Assembly (NCBI RefSeq): GCF_007748095.1
Contig: NZ_CP036287.1
Location: forward strand, 5,890,001-5,954,000
Length of the DNA: 64,000 bases
Direction of reading: 5' to 3'
From: Engelhardtia mirabilis
GTDB lineage: Bacteria; Planctomycetota; UBA1135; GCA-002686595
Part shown: positions 15,611 through 24,226 of the stretch, piece after piece
Position numbering within the stretch: the first letter of the stretch is position 1
How the letters are laid out: the number at the start of each line of letters is the position of its first letter
Notes under the pieces: generated by a model
Databases searched by the model: none
What the model saw: only the letters and a program-made list of their open reading frames with translations
What the model was told of the DNA's origin: nothing
Program-made: the position numbers and the translations under genes

Positions 15611-18328
15611 TTAGGACGCCGACGGCTCGGCGGATTCGGCGAGCAGGCTCCGGTCGACCACCGCTTCGGGTTCAGGTTCGACTTCTCCGTCGCCCCCGCC
15701 GTGGCGCGCCGCCAGGAGCGGCGCCGACAGCAGCGCCACGCCGTAGACCCCGGCTCCGATCCAAACGACCATCTGGAAGCCGAAGGCGATGCCCAGGCCG
15801 ATGGTCAGCACGCTGCCCACCACCGACATGTAGCCGTTGATGCCCCAAGCCCAGGCGGTCAGGCGCGCGTCCCCGCGGGCGATGCGCCCCAGACCCAGGG
15901 GGAAGGGCATGCCCATGGCCACCGAGAGGGGCGCTAGCAGGGCGACCGACACGGCGATGCGGCCGGGTGTCGGCAGCATCAGGGCGCGGTCGAAGACGTC
16001 GTCCAGGATCAGCGGGTAGACCGCCGCCAGGGCGATCACCGCGATCAAGGCCAGCTCCGGGTGTTTGACCCGCGAGGACAGCGCTGCGCCGATACCGGAG
16101 AACACGAGCACGCTGAACAGCACTACCGCCAGGCTGTAGAGCGGGTTGCCTAGGAACAGGATGAACTCCTGGCTCAAGACCACCTCGACCAGGATGAAGC
16201 CCAGGCCCAGGGACGCGAAGTAGAGCATCAGCGGCAGGCGGCGCACGCCGGCCACGGCCTCCTCGGAGATCCCGCCCAGGCGCCGCAGGGGCATCAGCAC
16301 GAAGAACCACCCCGCCAGCAGCACCAGGCCAAACAGCACCACCAGGATGCCGTGGGCCGTCACCCCGCCGAGCGGGTTGAAGAAGCTCGACTTCTCCAGG
16401 AGCTGCTCGAAGCGCGAGGTCTCGAAGAAGAAGGGCCGGTCGTCGGTCGGCGGCACCACGTCGTAGCGGTAGTCGTCGAAGAAGGCCTGCTTGTCCGGCG
16501 CCGCGGCGAACTCGTCGTACCAGTTCGTGACCACACCCTTGGTGTACGGGTTGACGTACTCGCTGGGGTGACGCGGATGGTAGAGCGCGCCGAAGTCGAG
16601 CCGCTCGGACTCGGCGTCGAGGGTCGCGAGCTGGGCGTCGGTGAACGGCGTCTTGCCGAAGATGATGACGCTGAAGCCCTGGCTCTGGACCAGGTAGATG
16701 TGCTGGCCGGGATCGGCGATGCCCGCGTCCGCGAGGGCGCCCCAGGCCATGGTGAACAGGCGCAGGGTGTTGCGCGGGAAGCCGTCCTCGTCGGGCAGCA
16801 CCCAGCGCGTGAGCGTCACGAAGCCGTCGTCGCGCGTGCGCTCCAGGTAGGTGGCGAAGGCCTCGGCCGTGTAGAGGAAGTTCTCCGACAGGCTGAAGGC
16901 GCCAGCCTGGGTCGTGCTGGCCGTGTCGACGCCGGAGAGCTGCACCACGTCGTAGAGGCGCTCGTCGCGCTCCAGGTAGTGGCGCCCCTCGGCGATGTTG
17001 ATCTCGACCCCGGCGGTCGGGTTCTCCGGGTCGTACATCCCGCCCTGGAACTCCAGGAAGCAGGTGCGCACCGACTCGACCACGCTCGGGTTGATCTCGA
17101 CCCCGACCACCTTCGACGCGCCGAAGCGCAGCGCCGTCAACAGGTCCATGCCGCCACCGGCGCCGATGCAGAGGATCTCCGCCGCCGGCTTGATGCGGTG
17201 CACCAGGCCCGCGGGCAGGTACTCGAGGATCTCGGGCGGGCGCCCGTCCCCGGCCGCGCGGTCCCACTCCATGACGTTGGTCATGGCCCAGGAGTCGATC
17301 GTGATGCCCTTCTGGCGCGGGTAGTCCCCCTTGTACTGGGACGACAGGCCCCACAGGCCCCAGGGGTCGCGGCGGAAGGGCCAGGTGAACGCGTCGACGC
17401 GGCTGAGCGAGGTCCACTTGGTGAACTCCACCAGCGACGCGTTCTCGAGCGGGATCTCCTCGCCCGGGTTCCAGCCGACCTCGGCCGCGGTCACGCGGCG
17501 CTTCTCGCCGTAGGGCGTGACCACGTCGAAGGCCATGGCGACGGGATCGAGCGTGTACTCCGAGAAGAAGACCTCCTCGCCGCTGAGCAGGGTCGCCTTG
17601 CGCAGGTTGTGGTCTTCCTCCCACTGCTCCACGCGCGCCAGGGGCTTGTCGTCGGGCGCGACCAGGCGCAGCCAGTCGTGGCGCCCCTGGACCGCGAACA
17701 GGGCGACCAAGCCCACCGTCACCAGCACCGGCACGATCCGCGCGCGCATGGGCGCGGTGAGCGAGAAACCCACGGCGCCGATCGCCACCAAGAGCGCACT
17801 CGACAGCACCACGTCCGTGGCCGAGAGGTGCAGGCCGTCGAACAGCACCACAGCCAGGGCACAGCCCAGACCGGAACCCAACAGGTTCGCGCTGTAGACC
17901 TTGCCGGCGGAGGCGCGGTGAACCGTCAGCGTCGCGCTGACCGCCCCGCCCAAGAAGAAGAAGGGCAGGCCCACGGCGGCGATCACCGCCAGCAACGCGC
18001 CCTCGTTGTGGTCCTGGATCAGTGAGGAGACGTTGACCTGGGTGTGGGTCACCAGCCACAGGCTGAGGCACATGACCAGGGCCGCCGAGGACGACAGCCG
18101 AGCCAGGAGCGAGCTGCCCTGCTCCAAGAGCTCCGGCCGCCGGGACAGCCAGACCCCCGAGGTGGCGAAGCCCAGCATCGCCAGGGAGATCACCAGGAAC
18201 CCGAAGTGGTACCAGAGGACGATCGAGAAGATCTTCGTCAGGGCCACCTGCACCAGCAGCAGGCCACAGGAGACGAGGAACAGCGCGACCAGGCGCGAGG
18301 TCGGGACCGGAATCGGTTGGGCGGGCAC
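15611..18328 (-). CDS. Membrane-embedded spermidine-synthase/methyltransferase-like protein
   Basis: The 905-residue protein has about seven membrane helices in residues 10-215, a soluble domain of Rossmann methyltransferase/spermidine synthase type (about 385-540; LCIGAGGGMDLLTALRFGAS and VVGVEIN for SAM or dcSAM binding), and further membrane helices from about 655 to 890. The glycine loop is GAGGG, not the GGGDGG of true spermidine synthases, and polyamine formation is not supported by context. The family is often annotated as fused MFS/spermidine synthase or as a SAM-dependent methyltransferase. The start is GTG at the beginning of the first helix. Substrate unknown. Confidence 0.75.
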   Translation of the reverse strand: MPAQPIPVPTSRLVALFLVSCGLLLVQVALTKIFSIVLWYHFGFLVISLAMLGFATSGVWLSRRPELLEQGSSLLARLSSSAALVMCLSLWLVTHTQVNVSSLIQDHNEGALLAVIAAVGLPFFFLGGAVSATLTVHRASAGKVYSANLLGSGLGCALAVVLFDGLHLSATDVVLSSALLVAIGAVGFSLTAPMRARIVPVLVTVGLVALFAVQGRHDWLRLVAPDDKPLARVEQWEEDHNLRKATLLSGEEVFFSEYTLDPVAMAFDVVTPYGEKRRVTAAEVGWNPGEEIPLENASLVEFTKWTSLSRVDAFTWPFRRDPWGLWGLSSQYKGDYPRQKGITIDSWAMTNVMEWDRAAGDGRPPEILEYLPAGLVHRIKPAAEILCIGAGGGMDLLTALRFGASKVVGVEINPSVVESVRTCFLEFQGGMYDPENPTAGVEINIAEGRHYLERDERLYDVVQLSGVDTASTTQAGAFSLSENFLYTAEAFATYLERTRDDGFVTLTRWVLPDEDGFPRNTLRLFTMAWGALADAGIADPGQHIYLVQSQGFSVIIFGKTPFTDAQLATLDAESERLDFGALYHPRHPSEYVNPYTKGVVTNWYDEFAAAPDKQAFFDDYRYDVVPPTDDRPFFFETSRFEQLLEKSSFFNPLGGVTAHGILVVLFGLVLLAGWFFVLMPLRRLGGISEEAVAGVRRLPLMLYFASLGLGFILVEVVLSQEFILFLGNPLYSLAVVLFSVLVFSGIGAALSSRVKHPELALIAVIALAAVYPLILDDVFDRALMLPTPGRIAVSVALLAPLSVAMGMPFPLGLGRIARGDARLTAWAWGINGYMSVVGSVLTIGLGIAFGFQMVVWIGAGVYGVALLSAPLLAARHGGGDGEVEPEPEAVVDRSLLAESAEPSAS

Positions 18329-18457
18329 GGGAGCCAGTTGCAGGGGCGGTCTGGGGGGGCGCTCCCGGGGTCTCTCGGGGCGTCGCCGGGGCGGGAGAAG
18401 CGGCGTCGGATCCTACGGGGAGGGGGAGGGAGCGGCTACCCTGGCGGCCCCCGTCCC

Positions 18458-19030
18458 ATGACGCCCAAACGCCCCATCGTCGCGATCCTGTTGGCGCCTT
18501 TTGCGCTCCTCGCAGGATGTCGCCTGCTCTCGCCGCACCCGCCGCAGTACGAGGCCTTCGAACTGCCGTCGGGGGTCGTGATCCTGGACCTGACGATTCC
18601 GTGGCACGAGCACCTGCTCTTCGCCCGCCCAGGCGACAAGCTGACCCTGCATTACCAGGCCCGACTGGGCGATGGCGTGCAGATCGACTCGAGCTGGGAT
18701 CGCGGCGAGCCGGTCCAGGTGCGCCTGGGCGACGGCGACCTGCCCGAGGGTCTCGAACAGGGCCTGGTGGGCATGCGTCAGTTCGCCCGCCGACGCCTGA
18801 CCGTGCCGCCCGAGCTGGCCTACGGCTCGGAGGGCGTCCCCGGGATCGTGCCGCCGGGGGCGACCGTGGTCTTCGATGTCGAGCTGATGGCGGTGCGCCG
18901 GCCGAAGCCCGCGGAAGCGGACTCGGCGCAGACGGTTCCGTCCGGGGCGCCGTCCTCAGCGGCCCCGGCCAGCGCCCCCACCGCAGTGGGGGCCCGGATC
19001 GACTCCGCCGGGATCCCCACCGACGGCTAG
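18458..19030 (+). CDS. FKBP-type peptidyl-prolyl isomerase lipoprotein
   Basis: The 190-residue product has a lipoprotein signal (lipobox LLAGC, Cys about residue 23) and one FKBP domain (about 60-145) with KLTLHYQARLGDG, GLVGMRQFARRRLTVPPELAYG and IVPPGATVVFDVELM. It should catalyse prolyl cis-trans isomerisation of exported proteins from a membrane anchor. A low-complexity Pro/Ala/Ser tail follows. The Smr gene starts 11 bases after the stop, suggesting a two-gene unit. Confidence 0.92.
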   Translation: MTPKRPIVAILLAPFALLAGCRLLSPHPPQYEAFELPSGVVILDLTIPWHEHLLFARPGDKLTLHYQARLGDGVQIDSSWDRGEPVQVRLGDGDLPEGLEQGLVGMRQFARRRLTVPPELAYGSEGVPGIVPPGATVVFDVELMAVRRPKPAEADSAQTVPSGAPSSAAPASAPTAVGARIDSAGIPTDG

Positions 19031-19041
19031 GAGCTGTGGCC

Positions 19042-19452
19042 GTGCCCCCTACCAGCCCCCGGCCCAGCCCCCGGCCCCCATCCGTCGACCTCCATGGCTG
19101 CAGGCCGGACGAGGCCCTGGCGCGGCTCTCGCGGGCGCTCCATCGGGCCCGCCTCCAGGGCTCCGCGTCGATCGAGGTCATCACCGGTCGCGGCCTGGGC
19201 AATGCCCGCGGGGCCCCGGTCCTGCGAGGTCAAGTCGAGGCCTGGCTCAGCGGAGTCGAGGGCGGCCTCCACGGCGTCCGCAGCCACGCGCGCCAGCCCC
19301 ACGGGGGCTCGCTGCTGGTGCGCCTGGGGCTTCGCCGGGGTGCCGACGGCCAGGAGCTGCCCGCCGAACCCGAGCGCGGCGCCGGCCTGGAAGACCTGGG
19401 CCCCGCCGACCTGGGACTGGACGGCTGGGACCCCAGCAGCGAGGCTCCGTGA
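19042..19452 (+). CDS. Smr domain protein
   Basis: This 136-residue protein holds an Smr (small MutS-related) domain near the N-terminus: VDLHGCRPDEALARL, then EVITGRGLGNARGAPVLRGQVEAWL, the DxHG and GRG (here TGRG) signatures. Smr domains are DNA/RNA-binding nucleases. The C-terminal third is acidic and unassigned. The second GTG (19042) has AGGAG eight bases upstream, overlapping the previous stop, and was preferred over GTG 19036. Confidence 0.8.
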   Translation: MPPTSPRPSPRPPSVDLHGCRPDEALARLSRALHRARLQGSASIEVITGRGLGNARGAPVLRGQVEAWLSGVEGGLHGVRSHARQPHGGSLLVRLGLRRGADGQELPAEPERGAGLEDLGPADLGLDGWDPSSEAP

Positions 19453-19587
19453 TGGCTCGGTGCATCCCTGTTCCCAGATCGTGACCCGAAGTGGGTCGCG
19501 GAGCACTGCCAGGGCTGGCGGGGCCGGTTGGCACAGGATTCGCCCTACCTGATTGCTCGTCTCCGATAACCGCCGATTGAATCCCCG

Positions 19588-20634
19588 ATGGCCACTCTCA
19601 GAACCACCTCTCCCCTGCTCCTGAGCCTCCTCGCCGTCGTTGCCTGCAGCACGGTCCAGCCGAGCCGCGACGGCTCGGCGGAGGACGGCTCGAGCCCTGC
19701 CAGCGAGCGCGTCGTCCGAGCCGTGGCAGCGCCCCTGCCCCAGCTCGAGGGCAGCGCCTTCGAGGTCGCTGGACGCGCCACCCTGCCGGCCGCCGAGCCC
19801 GAGTCGCACCCGGACCTCCACAACGTCTTCGAGCTCAGCGAGAACATCATCTCCGGCAGCGAGCCGGAGGGTGAGGGCGCCTTCCAGCTGCTGCAGGAGA
19901 AGGGCGTGCGCACGATCCTCTCGGTCGACGGCAAGGAGCCCGAGGCGGAGTTGGCGGCCAAGTACGGCATGACCTACGTCCACGTCCCGATCCGCTACAA
20001 CGGCATCACCGACGAGGACCTGGCCAAGATCACGAAGACCTTCCGCGAGAAGGAAGGCCCCTTCTACGTGCATTGCTTCCACGGCAAGCACCGCGGTCCC
20101 GCCGCGGCCGAGATCGGTCGCCTGGTGCTCGACGGAATCGACCGCGAGACCGCCCTGGGCGAGATGCGCCAGTGGTGCGGGACTTCGGAGAGCTACGAGG
20201 GGCTGTACCGCACGGTGGCCCTGGCGGACCTGCCCAGCGAGTCGCAGACGCGCGCGATGGACTGGGACTTCCCGTCCGCCAGCCCGCTGGACGGCGTGGC
20301 CGGTGCGATGGTGCGGATCACCCGCTCCCACGACCTGCTCAAGGCCCTGTCGAAGAACGATTGGCGCGCGCCGGACCACCACCCGGACGCCAACGCGCTG
20401 AACGAGGCGGAACAGCTCGCCGTGCTGCTGCAACGGACGACCGAGCTGGATGAGACCGCCGCCGAGCCCGCCGACTTCCGCGCGATGATGGCGGCCTCGG
20501 CCGAGGCCGCTGCCCAGCTGCGCGACGACCTGCGGGCCATGAACGCCGGCGAACTGACCCACGAGCAAGCCTCCGCCAGCCTCAAGGTCGTGGCCAACAG
20601 CTGCACGGCCTGCCACGAGGTCTACCGCAACTGA
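19588..20634 (+). CDS. Lipoprotein tyrosine phosphatase fused to cytochrome c'-like domain
   Basis: The 348-residue product starts with a lipoprotein signal (VVAC lipobox, Cys20). Residues about 70-205 form a dual-specificity/tyrosine phosphatase fold with the P-loop HCFHGKHR (Cys-X5-Arg) and a general-acid-like region upstream. Residues about 225-348 are helical and end in CTACH, a single haem-c motif at the C-terminus as in cytochrome c'. Both active motifs are intact. The pairing suggests a redox- or gas-sensing phosphatase in the periplasm, or a sugar/phosphate enzyme with an electron-transfer partner domain; this is inference. A hairpin follows. Confidence 0.8.
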   Translation: MATLRTTSPLLLSLLAVVACSTVQPSRDGSAEDGSSPASERVVRAVAAPLPQLEGSAFEVAGRATLPAAEPESHPDLHNVFELSENIISGSEPEGEGAFQLLQEKGVRTILSVDGKEPEAELAAKYGMTYVHVPIRYNGITDEDLAKITKTFREKEGPFYVHCFHGKHRGPAAAEIGRLVLDGIDRETALGEMRQWCGTSESYEGLYRTVALADLPSESQTRAMDWDFPSASPLDGVAGAMVRITRSHDLLKALSKNDWRAPDHHPDANALNEAEQLAVLLQRTTELDETAAEPADFRAMMAASAEAAAQLRDDLRAMNAGELTHEQASASLKVVANSCTACHEVYRN

Positions 20635-20645
20635 CCGATGGGCCC

Positions 20646-20669
20646 GCCCGCTCCTGATCGGGAGCGGGC
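20646..20669 (+). terminator. Hairpin terminator after the phosphatase-cytochrome gene
   Basis: GCCCGCTCC pairs with GGAGCGGGC (9 bp, 6-base loop) 12 bases after the stop codon. No U tract follows. Confidence 0.5.
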
Positions 20670-20705
20670 TGCGCGCAGCGAGCTCGGGGCGGTAGGCTCG
20701 GCCGC

Positions 20706-21683
20706 GTGCAGCTCCCCACCGCCTCCGACTTGCGCGCGGCCCTGGCCGCCGGCCCGCCGCTCCTGCTCGACGGGGCCATGGGCTCCCAGCTCCTGGCCTC
20801 CGGATTCGACCTCGCGCGCGACTACCTGGAGGTAGAGGACGGGGTCGAGGTCCTCAACCTGACCCGCCCGGAGCAGGTGCGCGCGGTCCACGAGAGTTGG
20901 TTCGACGCCGGCTGCGACCTGGCCACGACCAACACCTTCATGGCCCTGCCGAGCGTCCTGACCGAGTGCGGCCAGGGCGCGCGCCTGAACGAGATCGTCG
21001 CCGCCGCCGTGCGCGAGGCACGCGCCGCCGCGGAGGCCTGGTCGGACGAGGACCGGCCCCGCTGGGTGCTGGGCGGCGCCGGACCAGGCACGGACCTGCC
21101 CACCAAGAGCGGGCGCTCGAGGGCCGCGGTCGAGGCCGACTACGACGCCCTGCTGCGGCGCCTGACCTCGGGCCGCGTGGACGGCCTCTTGATCGAGACC
21201 TGCGCGGACCCGATCCAGATCGCGGCGGCGGTGGCGGCGGCCCGTCGCATCGGCGACGAGCCCCTGCTGCTCTCCCTGCTGCCCGGTGCGGCGCCCCTGG
21301 CCGAGGCCGTGGCTGCCGCGCGCGACCACGGGGTCGACCTCCTGGCGCTCAATTGCGGCGACGGACCGGGCGGGATGGAGGCCGGGCTGGCGCAGCTGCG
21401 CGAGCTGTGGGACGGACCCCTGGGCTGCTGGCCCAACGCCGGCGCCACGGGCCCCGAAGAACCGGCCGGGATCGGCCCCATCGGGCCCGAGGACTTCGCC
21501 GCCGGCGTGGCCGAGCTGGCGCGGCGCTTCGACCTGCGCCTGGTGGGCGGCTGCTGCGGCACCTCCCCCGCCCACCTGCGGGCCCTGGCTCGCCGACTCG
21601 GGCGGCCCGACTCGGACGGTTTCTACGCCGAGCTCGAGTCCGAGGACGAGCTCGACGACGAGCCCGCAGACGACGACGAGTGA
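20706..21683 (+). CDS. Homocysteine S-methyltransferase family protein
   Basis: The 325-residue protein is a single betaine-homocysteine/MetH N-terminal type barrel: LLLDGAMGSQLLASGFDL at the start, TNTFMA, and the zinc-ligand cysteines in ALNCGDGPGG and VGGCCGTSPAHL. It transfers a methyl group to homocysteine or a related thiol; the donor (betaine, S-methylmethionine or other) cannot be told. No cobalamin domain follows. The C-terminus is strongly acidic. The start is GTG. Confidence 0.85.
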   Translation: MQLPTASDLRAALAAGPPLLLDGAMGSQLLASGFDLARDYLEVEDGVEVLNLTRPEQVRAVHESWFDAGCDLATTNTFMALPSVLTECGQGARLNEIVAAAVREARAAAEAWSDEDRPRWVLGGAGPGTDLPTKSGRSRAAVEADYDALLRRLTSGRVDGLLIETCADPIQIAAAVAAARRIGDEPLLLSLLPGAAPLAEAVAAARDHGVDLLALNCGDGPGGMEAGLAQLRELWDGPLGCWPNAGATGPEEPAGIGPIGPEDFAAGVAELARRFDLRLVGGCCGTSPAHLRALARRLGRPDSDGFYAELESEDELDDEPADDDE

Positions 21684-21689
21684 GCCGGC

Positions 21690-22202
21690 TCAGCCGTTCT
21701 CGTCGAGCAGCTCGCGCTTCTCGCGCGCGTACTCCTCGTCGGTGAGGATGCCGTCGGCATGCAGGGCGTGCAGCCGGCGCAGGCGCTCGTCCAGGGGCAG
21801 GCCGCCCCAGCCATCGCCGCGCCCACCGCGCGCCGGACGTGCAGCTCGGGCCGCCGGACTCGCGAGGTCGATGCCGGCCTCGTCCAGCGCGTCGGAGACC
21901 ATCCCGCCGCCCATGCGCGACCAGGGCTCCAGGTCCTCGCGCGCGCGCTCGGGGTCGAGGATCAGCCCGGCCCCTGCCACGCCGCGGGCGCCGACCCGGC
22001 GCAGGAAACCGCCGACCATCAGCAGCACGAACCCGACCGGAGCTCTCATCATCCCCGCGCCAGGGTCGCTCGCGCCGCCGGAACCGACCGCGACAAAGAC
22101 GCCCACGATCGACGAGAAGAACAGGATCAGCCCGAGCACCATCAGGATGGTGCCCAGGTAGAAGCTGCTCTTGCGGGCCTCGGAGACGTTGCGTCGAGCC
22201 AT
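21690..22202 (-). CDS. SHOCT-domain small membrane protein
   Basis: The 170-residue protein has two membrane segments (about 15-38 and 52-70) and ends with a SHOCT motif (LRRLHALHADGILTDEEYAREKREL). SHOCT segments are found at the ends of many proteins and probably mediate oligomerisation. The function is unknown. It converges on the homocysteine methyltransferase gene with a gap of only 6 bases and diverges from the methyltransferase gene. Confidence 0.75.
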   Translation of the reverse strand: MARRNVSEARKSSFYLGTILMVLGLILFFSSIVGVFVAVGSGGASDPGAGMMRAPVGFVLLMVGGFLRRVGARGVAGAGLILDPERAREDLEPWSRMGGGMVSDALDEAGIDLASPAARAARPARGGRGDGWGGLPLDERLRRLHALHADGILTDEEYAREKRELLDENG

Positions 22203-22305
22203 GGTCGGTGAAATCGGGTTGCGAGTCGGCCGCAGCGCGGAACCTCTCGATCCTACGGACCGCGAAGGGGTGCGCTACGCCCCCGCGCGCGTAACATTCC
22301 CCCCC

Positions 22306-22962
22306 ATGCAGCGCGTGCTCGAGCCCGAGGTGATGGACACGGCCGAAGAGGCCGACGAATACGACGCCATGGACCACACCGAGCCCAACCGGGGCTTCGT
22401 GGCTCGCCTGGTGGAGCTGGGCGCGGGCGGCTCGATGCTCGACGTGGGCTGCGGGCCCGGGCACGTGGCGGTGATGGTCTGCGACGAGATCGCCGAGGGC
22501 AGCGTGCTCGGCGTCGACCTGGCCCAGACCATGCTGACCCACGCGGAGCGCCACCGGTCGAAGTCGCCCCACGCCGAGCGCCTGAGCTTCCGACTGGCCG
22601 ACGCCAAGGGCCTGCCCTTCGCCGACGGCGAGTTCGATACCGTCTACTCGAACACGATCCTGCACCACATCCCGGATCCGCGGCCGTTCCTGTCCGAGTT
22701 GCGGCGGGTGTTGAAGCCCGGCGGCGTGCTGCTCGTGCGCGACCTGTTCCGCCCCGACGACATCGAGCGCGCGGACGAGCTGGTGGCCCTGCACGCGGCG
22801 GGCGCCAACCCCAACCAGCAGGCCCTGTTCCACGCCAGCCTGTGTGCGGCCTTCACCCCCAACGAGCTGCGCGCCCTGGCCGACGAATCCGGTCTCGCAG
22901 ACGCCGAGATCGTCGTCGACACCGACCGACACATGTCCCTCCAACTGCGCCGCGGCGCCTGA
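22306..22962 (+). CDS. SAM-dependent class I methyltransferase
   Basis: The 218-residue protein has the class I fold (Methyltransf_11/UbiE-like): motif I MLDVGCGPGHVAVM, acidic VLGVDLA, DAKGLPFADGEFDTVYSNTILHH and LKPGGVLLVRD. The substrate is unknown; a small molecule or quinone precursor is typical. The ATG at 22306 was preferred to the longer frame because the domain starts after it. The patatin gene starts eight bases after its stop. Confidence 0.88.
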   Translation: MQRVLEPEVMDTAEEADEYDAMDHTEPNRGFVARLVELGAGGSMLDVGCGPGHVAVMVCDEIAEGSVLGVDLAQTMLTHAERHRSKSPHAERLSFRLADAKGLPFADGEFDTVYSNTILHHIPDPRPFLSELRRVLKPGGVLLVRDLFRPDDIERADELVALHAAGANPNQQALFHASLCAAFTPNELRALADESGLADAEIVVDTDRHMSLQLRRGA

Positions 22963-22970
22963 GCCCGCGT

Positions 22971-24101
22971 TTGGAAAGTGAGCTCGCACTGGCCCTGACC
23001 GGCGGCGGCGCCCGCGGCGCCTACCAGGTCGGCGTGCTCGCGGCCCTGGCCCGCGCGCGGCCGTCGCTCGAGTTCGACATCCTGACTGGCGTGTCCGCCG
23101 GCGCGATCAACGCCGCCTTCCTGGCCGCAGTCGACGGTGACCTGCCCACGCGCACCAGGTCCTTACGGCGACTGTGGACCGGCATTGACGTCGAGGACGT
23201 GATCGAAGTGTCCGCGACGACCCTCGCGCTCAACGCAGCGCGCTGGGCCTTGCGGCTGGTCTCCGGGGGACGCGGCCCGAAGACCCGCGCGCGCGGGTTG
23301 GTGGACACCGCGCCCTTGGCGCAACTGATGGCGCGCGAGCTGAACGTCGACGAGGACGGCCGCATCCCCGGCATCGAGAAGCACCTGGCCAGCGGGCGCC
23401 ACCGCTCGGTCGCGATGACGGGCTCGTCCTACTCATCGGGGCGCTCGGTGACCTGGGTCGCGGGGCGCGAGATTCGAACCTGGAACCGCCCCAACCGCGT
23501 CGCGCGGCGGACGGTCCTGGGCGTCGAGCACGTGATGGCCTCCTCGGCCCTGCCCCTGCTGTTCCCCGCCGTCGAAGTGGAGGGACGTTGGTACGGGGAC
23601 GGGGGCATCCGCCTTTCCGCTCCCCTGGCGCCCGCGATCCATTTGGGCGCCTCGCGGATCCTGGCCATCTCGACGCGCTTTCCCCGGGACCGCGAGGACT
23701 CGGCCCTGCCCTCGATCCAGAACTATCCGGCCCCGGCCCAGGTGGGTGGCGTGCTGCTCAACGCGATCTTCCTCGACCTCTTGGACCAGGACGCTCTGCA
23801 ACTGCGGCGCATCAACCGCCTGCTCGAGTGCCGCGAAGGCGCGCAGCGCACCGAGCTGCGGCCGATCGAGCTGTTCGTCGTGCGCCCCTCCGCCGACCTG
23901 GGGCGACTGGCGAACGACTACGAAGCCCGCCTACCCAGGGCCCTGCGCTTCCTGACCCGTGGCCTGGGTACCCGCGAGCTGCGCTCCAACGACCTGCTCA
24001 GCCTGTTGATGTTCCAGGCCGACTACGTCGAGCGCCTGGTGGAGCTGGGCGAGCACGACGGCGAGCGGGCGTTGCCCGGGCTCACGGCGCTCTTGGACTG
24101 A
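22971..24101 (+). CDS. Patatin-like phospholipase
   Basis: The 376-residue protein has the patatin oxyanion motif LTGGGARGAYQVG, the nucleophile motif GVSAGA and the catalytic dyad Asp in YGDGGIRLSAPL. It should hydrolyse acyl esters of phospholipids or neutral lipids. There is no signal peptide. The TTG start at 22971 is immediately before the domain; no clear ribosome-binding site is seen, so coupling with the upstream methyltransferase is likely. A strong hairpin lies after the stop. Confidence 0.88.
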   Translation: MESELALALTGGGARGAYQVGVLAALARARPSLEFDILTGVSAGAINAAFLAAVDGDLPTRTRSLRRLWTGIDVEDVIEVSATTLALNAARWALRLVSGGRGPKTRARGLVDTAPLAQLMARELNVDEDGRIPGIEKHLASGRHRSVAMTGSSYSSGRSVTWVAGREIRTWNRPNRVARRTVLGVEHVMASSALPLLFPAVEVEGRWYGDGGIRLSAPLAPAIHLGASRILAISTRFPRDREDSALPSIQNYPAPAQVGGVLLNAIFLDLLDQDALQLRRINRLLECREGAQRTELRPIELFVVRPSADLGRLANDYEARLPRALRFLTRGLGTRELRSNDLLSLLMFQADYVERLVELGEHDGERALPGLTALLD

Positions 24102-24147
24102 ACTCCTCGATCGGGCGGCGCGGATGGGCTGCCCGACCGGCAAAGCA

Positions 24148-24194
24148 GCGGGGCCGCGCACTCGCCCCGGTGTGGAACGAATGCGCGGCCCCGC
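24148..24194. terminator. 17-bp hairpin between convergent patatin and peptidase genes
   Basis: GCGGGGCCGCGCACTCG pairs with CGAATGCGCGGCCCCGC (one mismatch) around a 13-base loop. It lies between convergent stop codons and can terminate both. Confidence 0.7.
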
Positions 24195-24226
24195 AGCCCC
24201 GTCCGATCGGTCGCGTCCGACCGGAC

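Noticed and set aside
15672..19202. A 1176-codon minus-strand frame
   Set aside because: Arg/Gly/Pro-rich shadow of the spermidine-synthase-like gene and the FKBP/Smr genes on the other strand.
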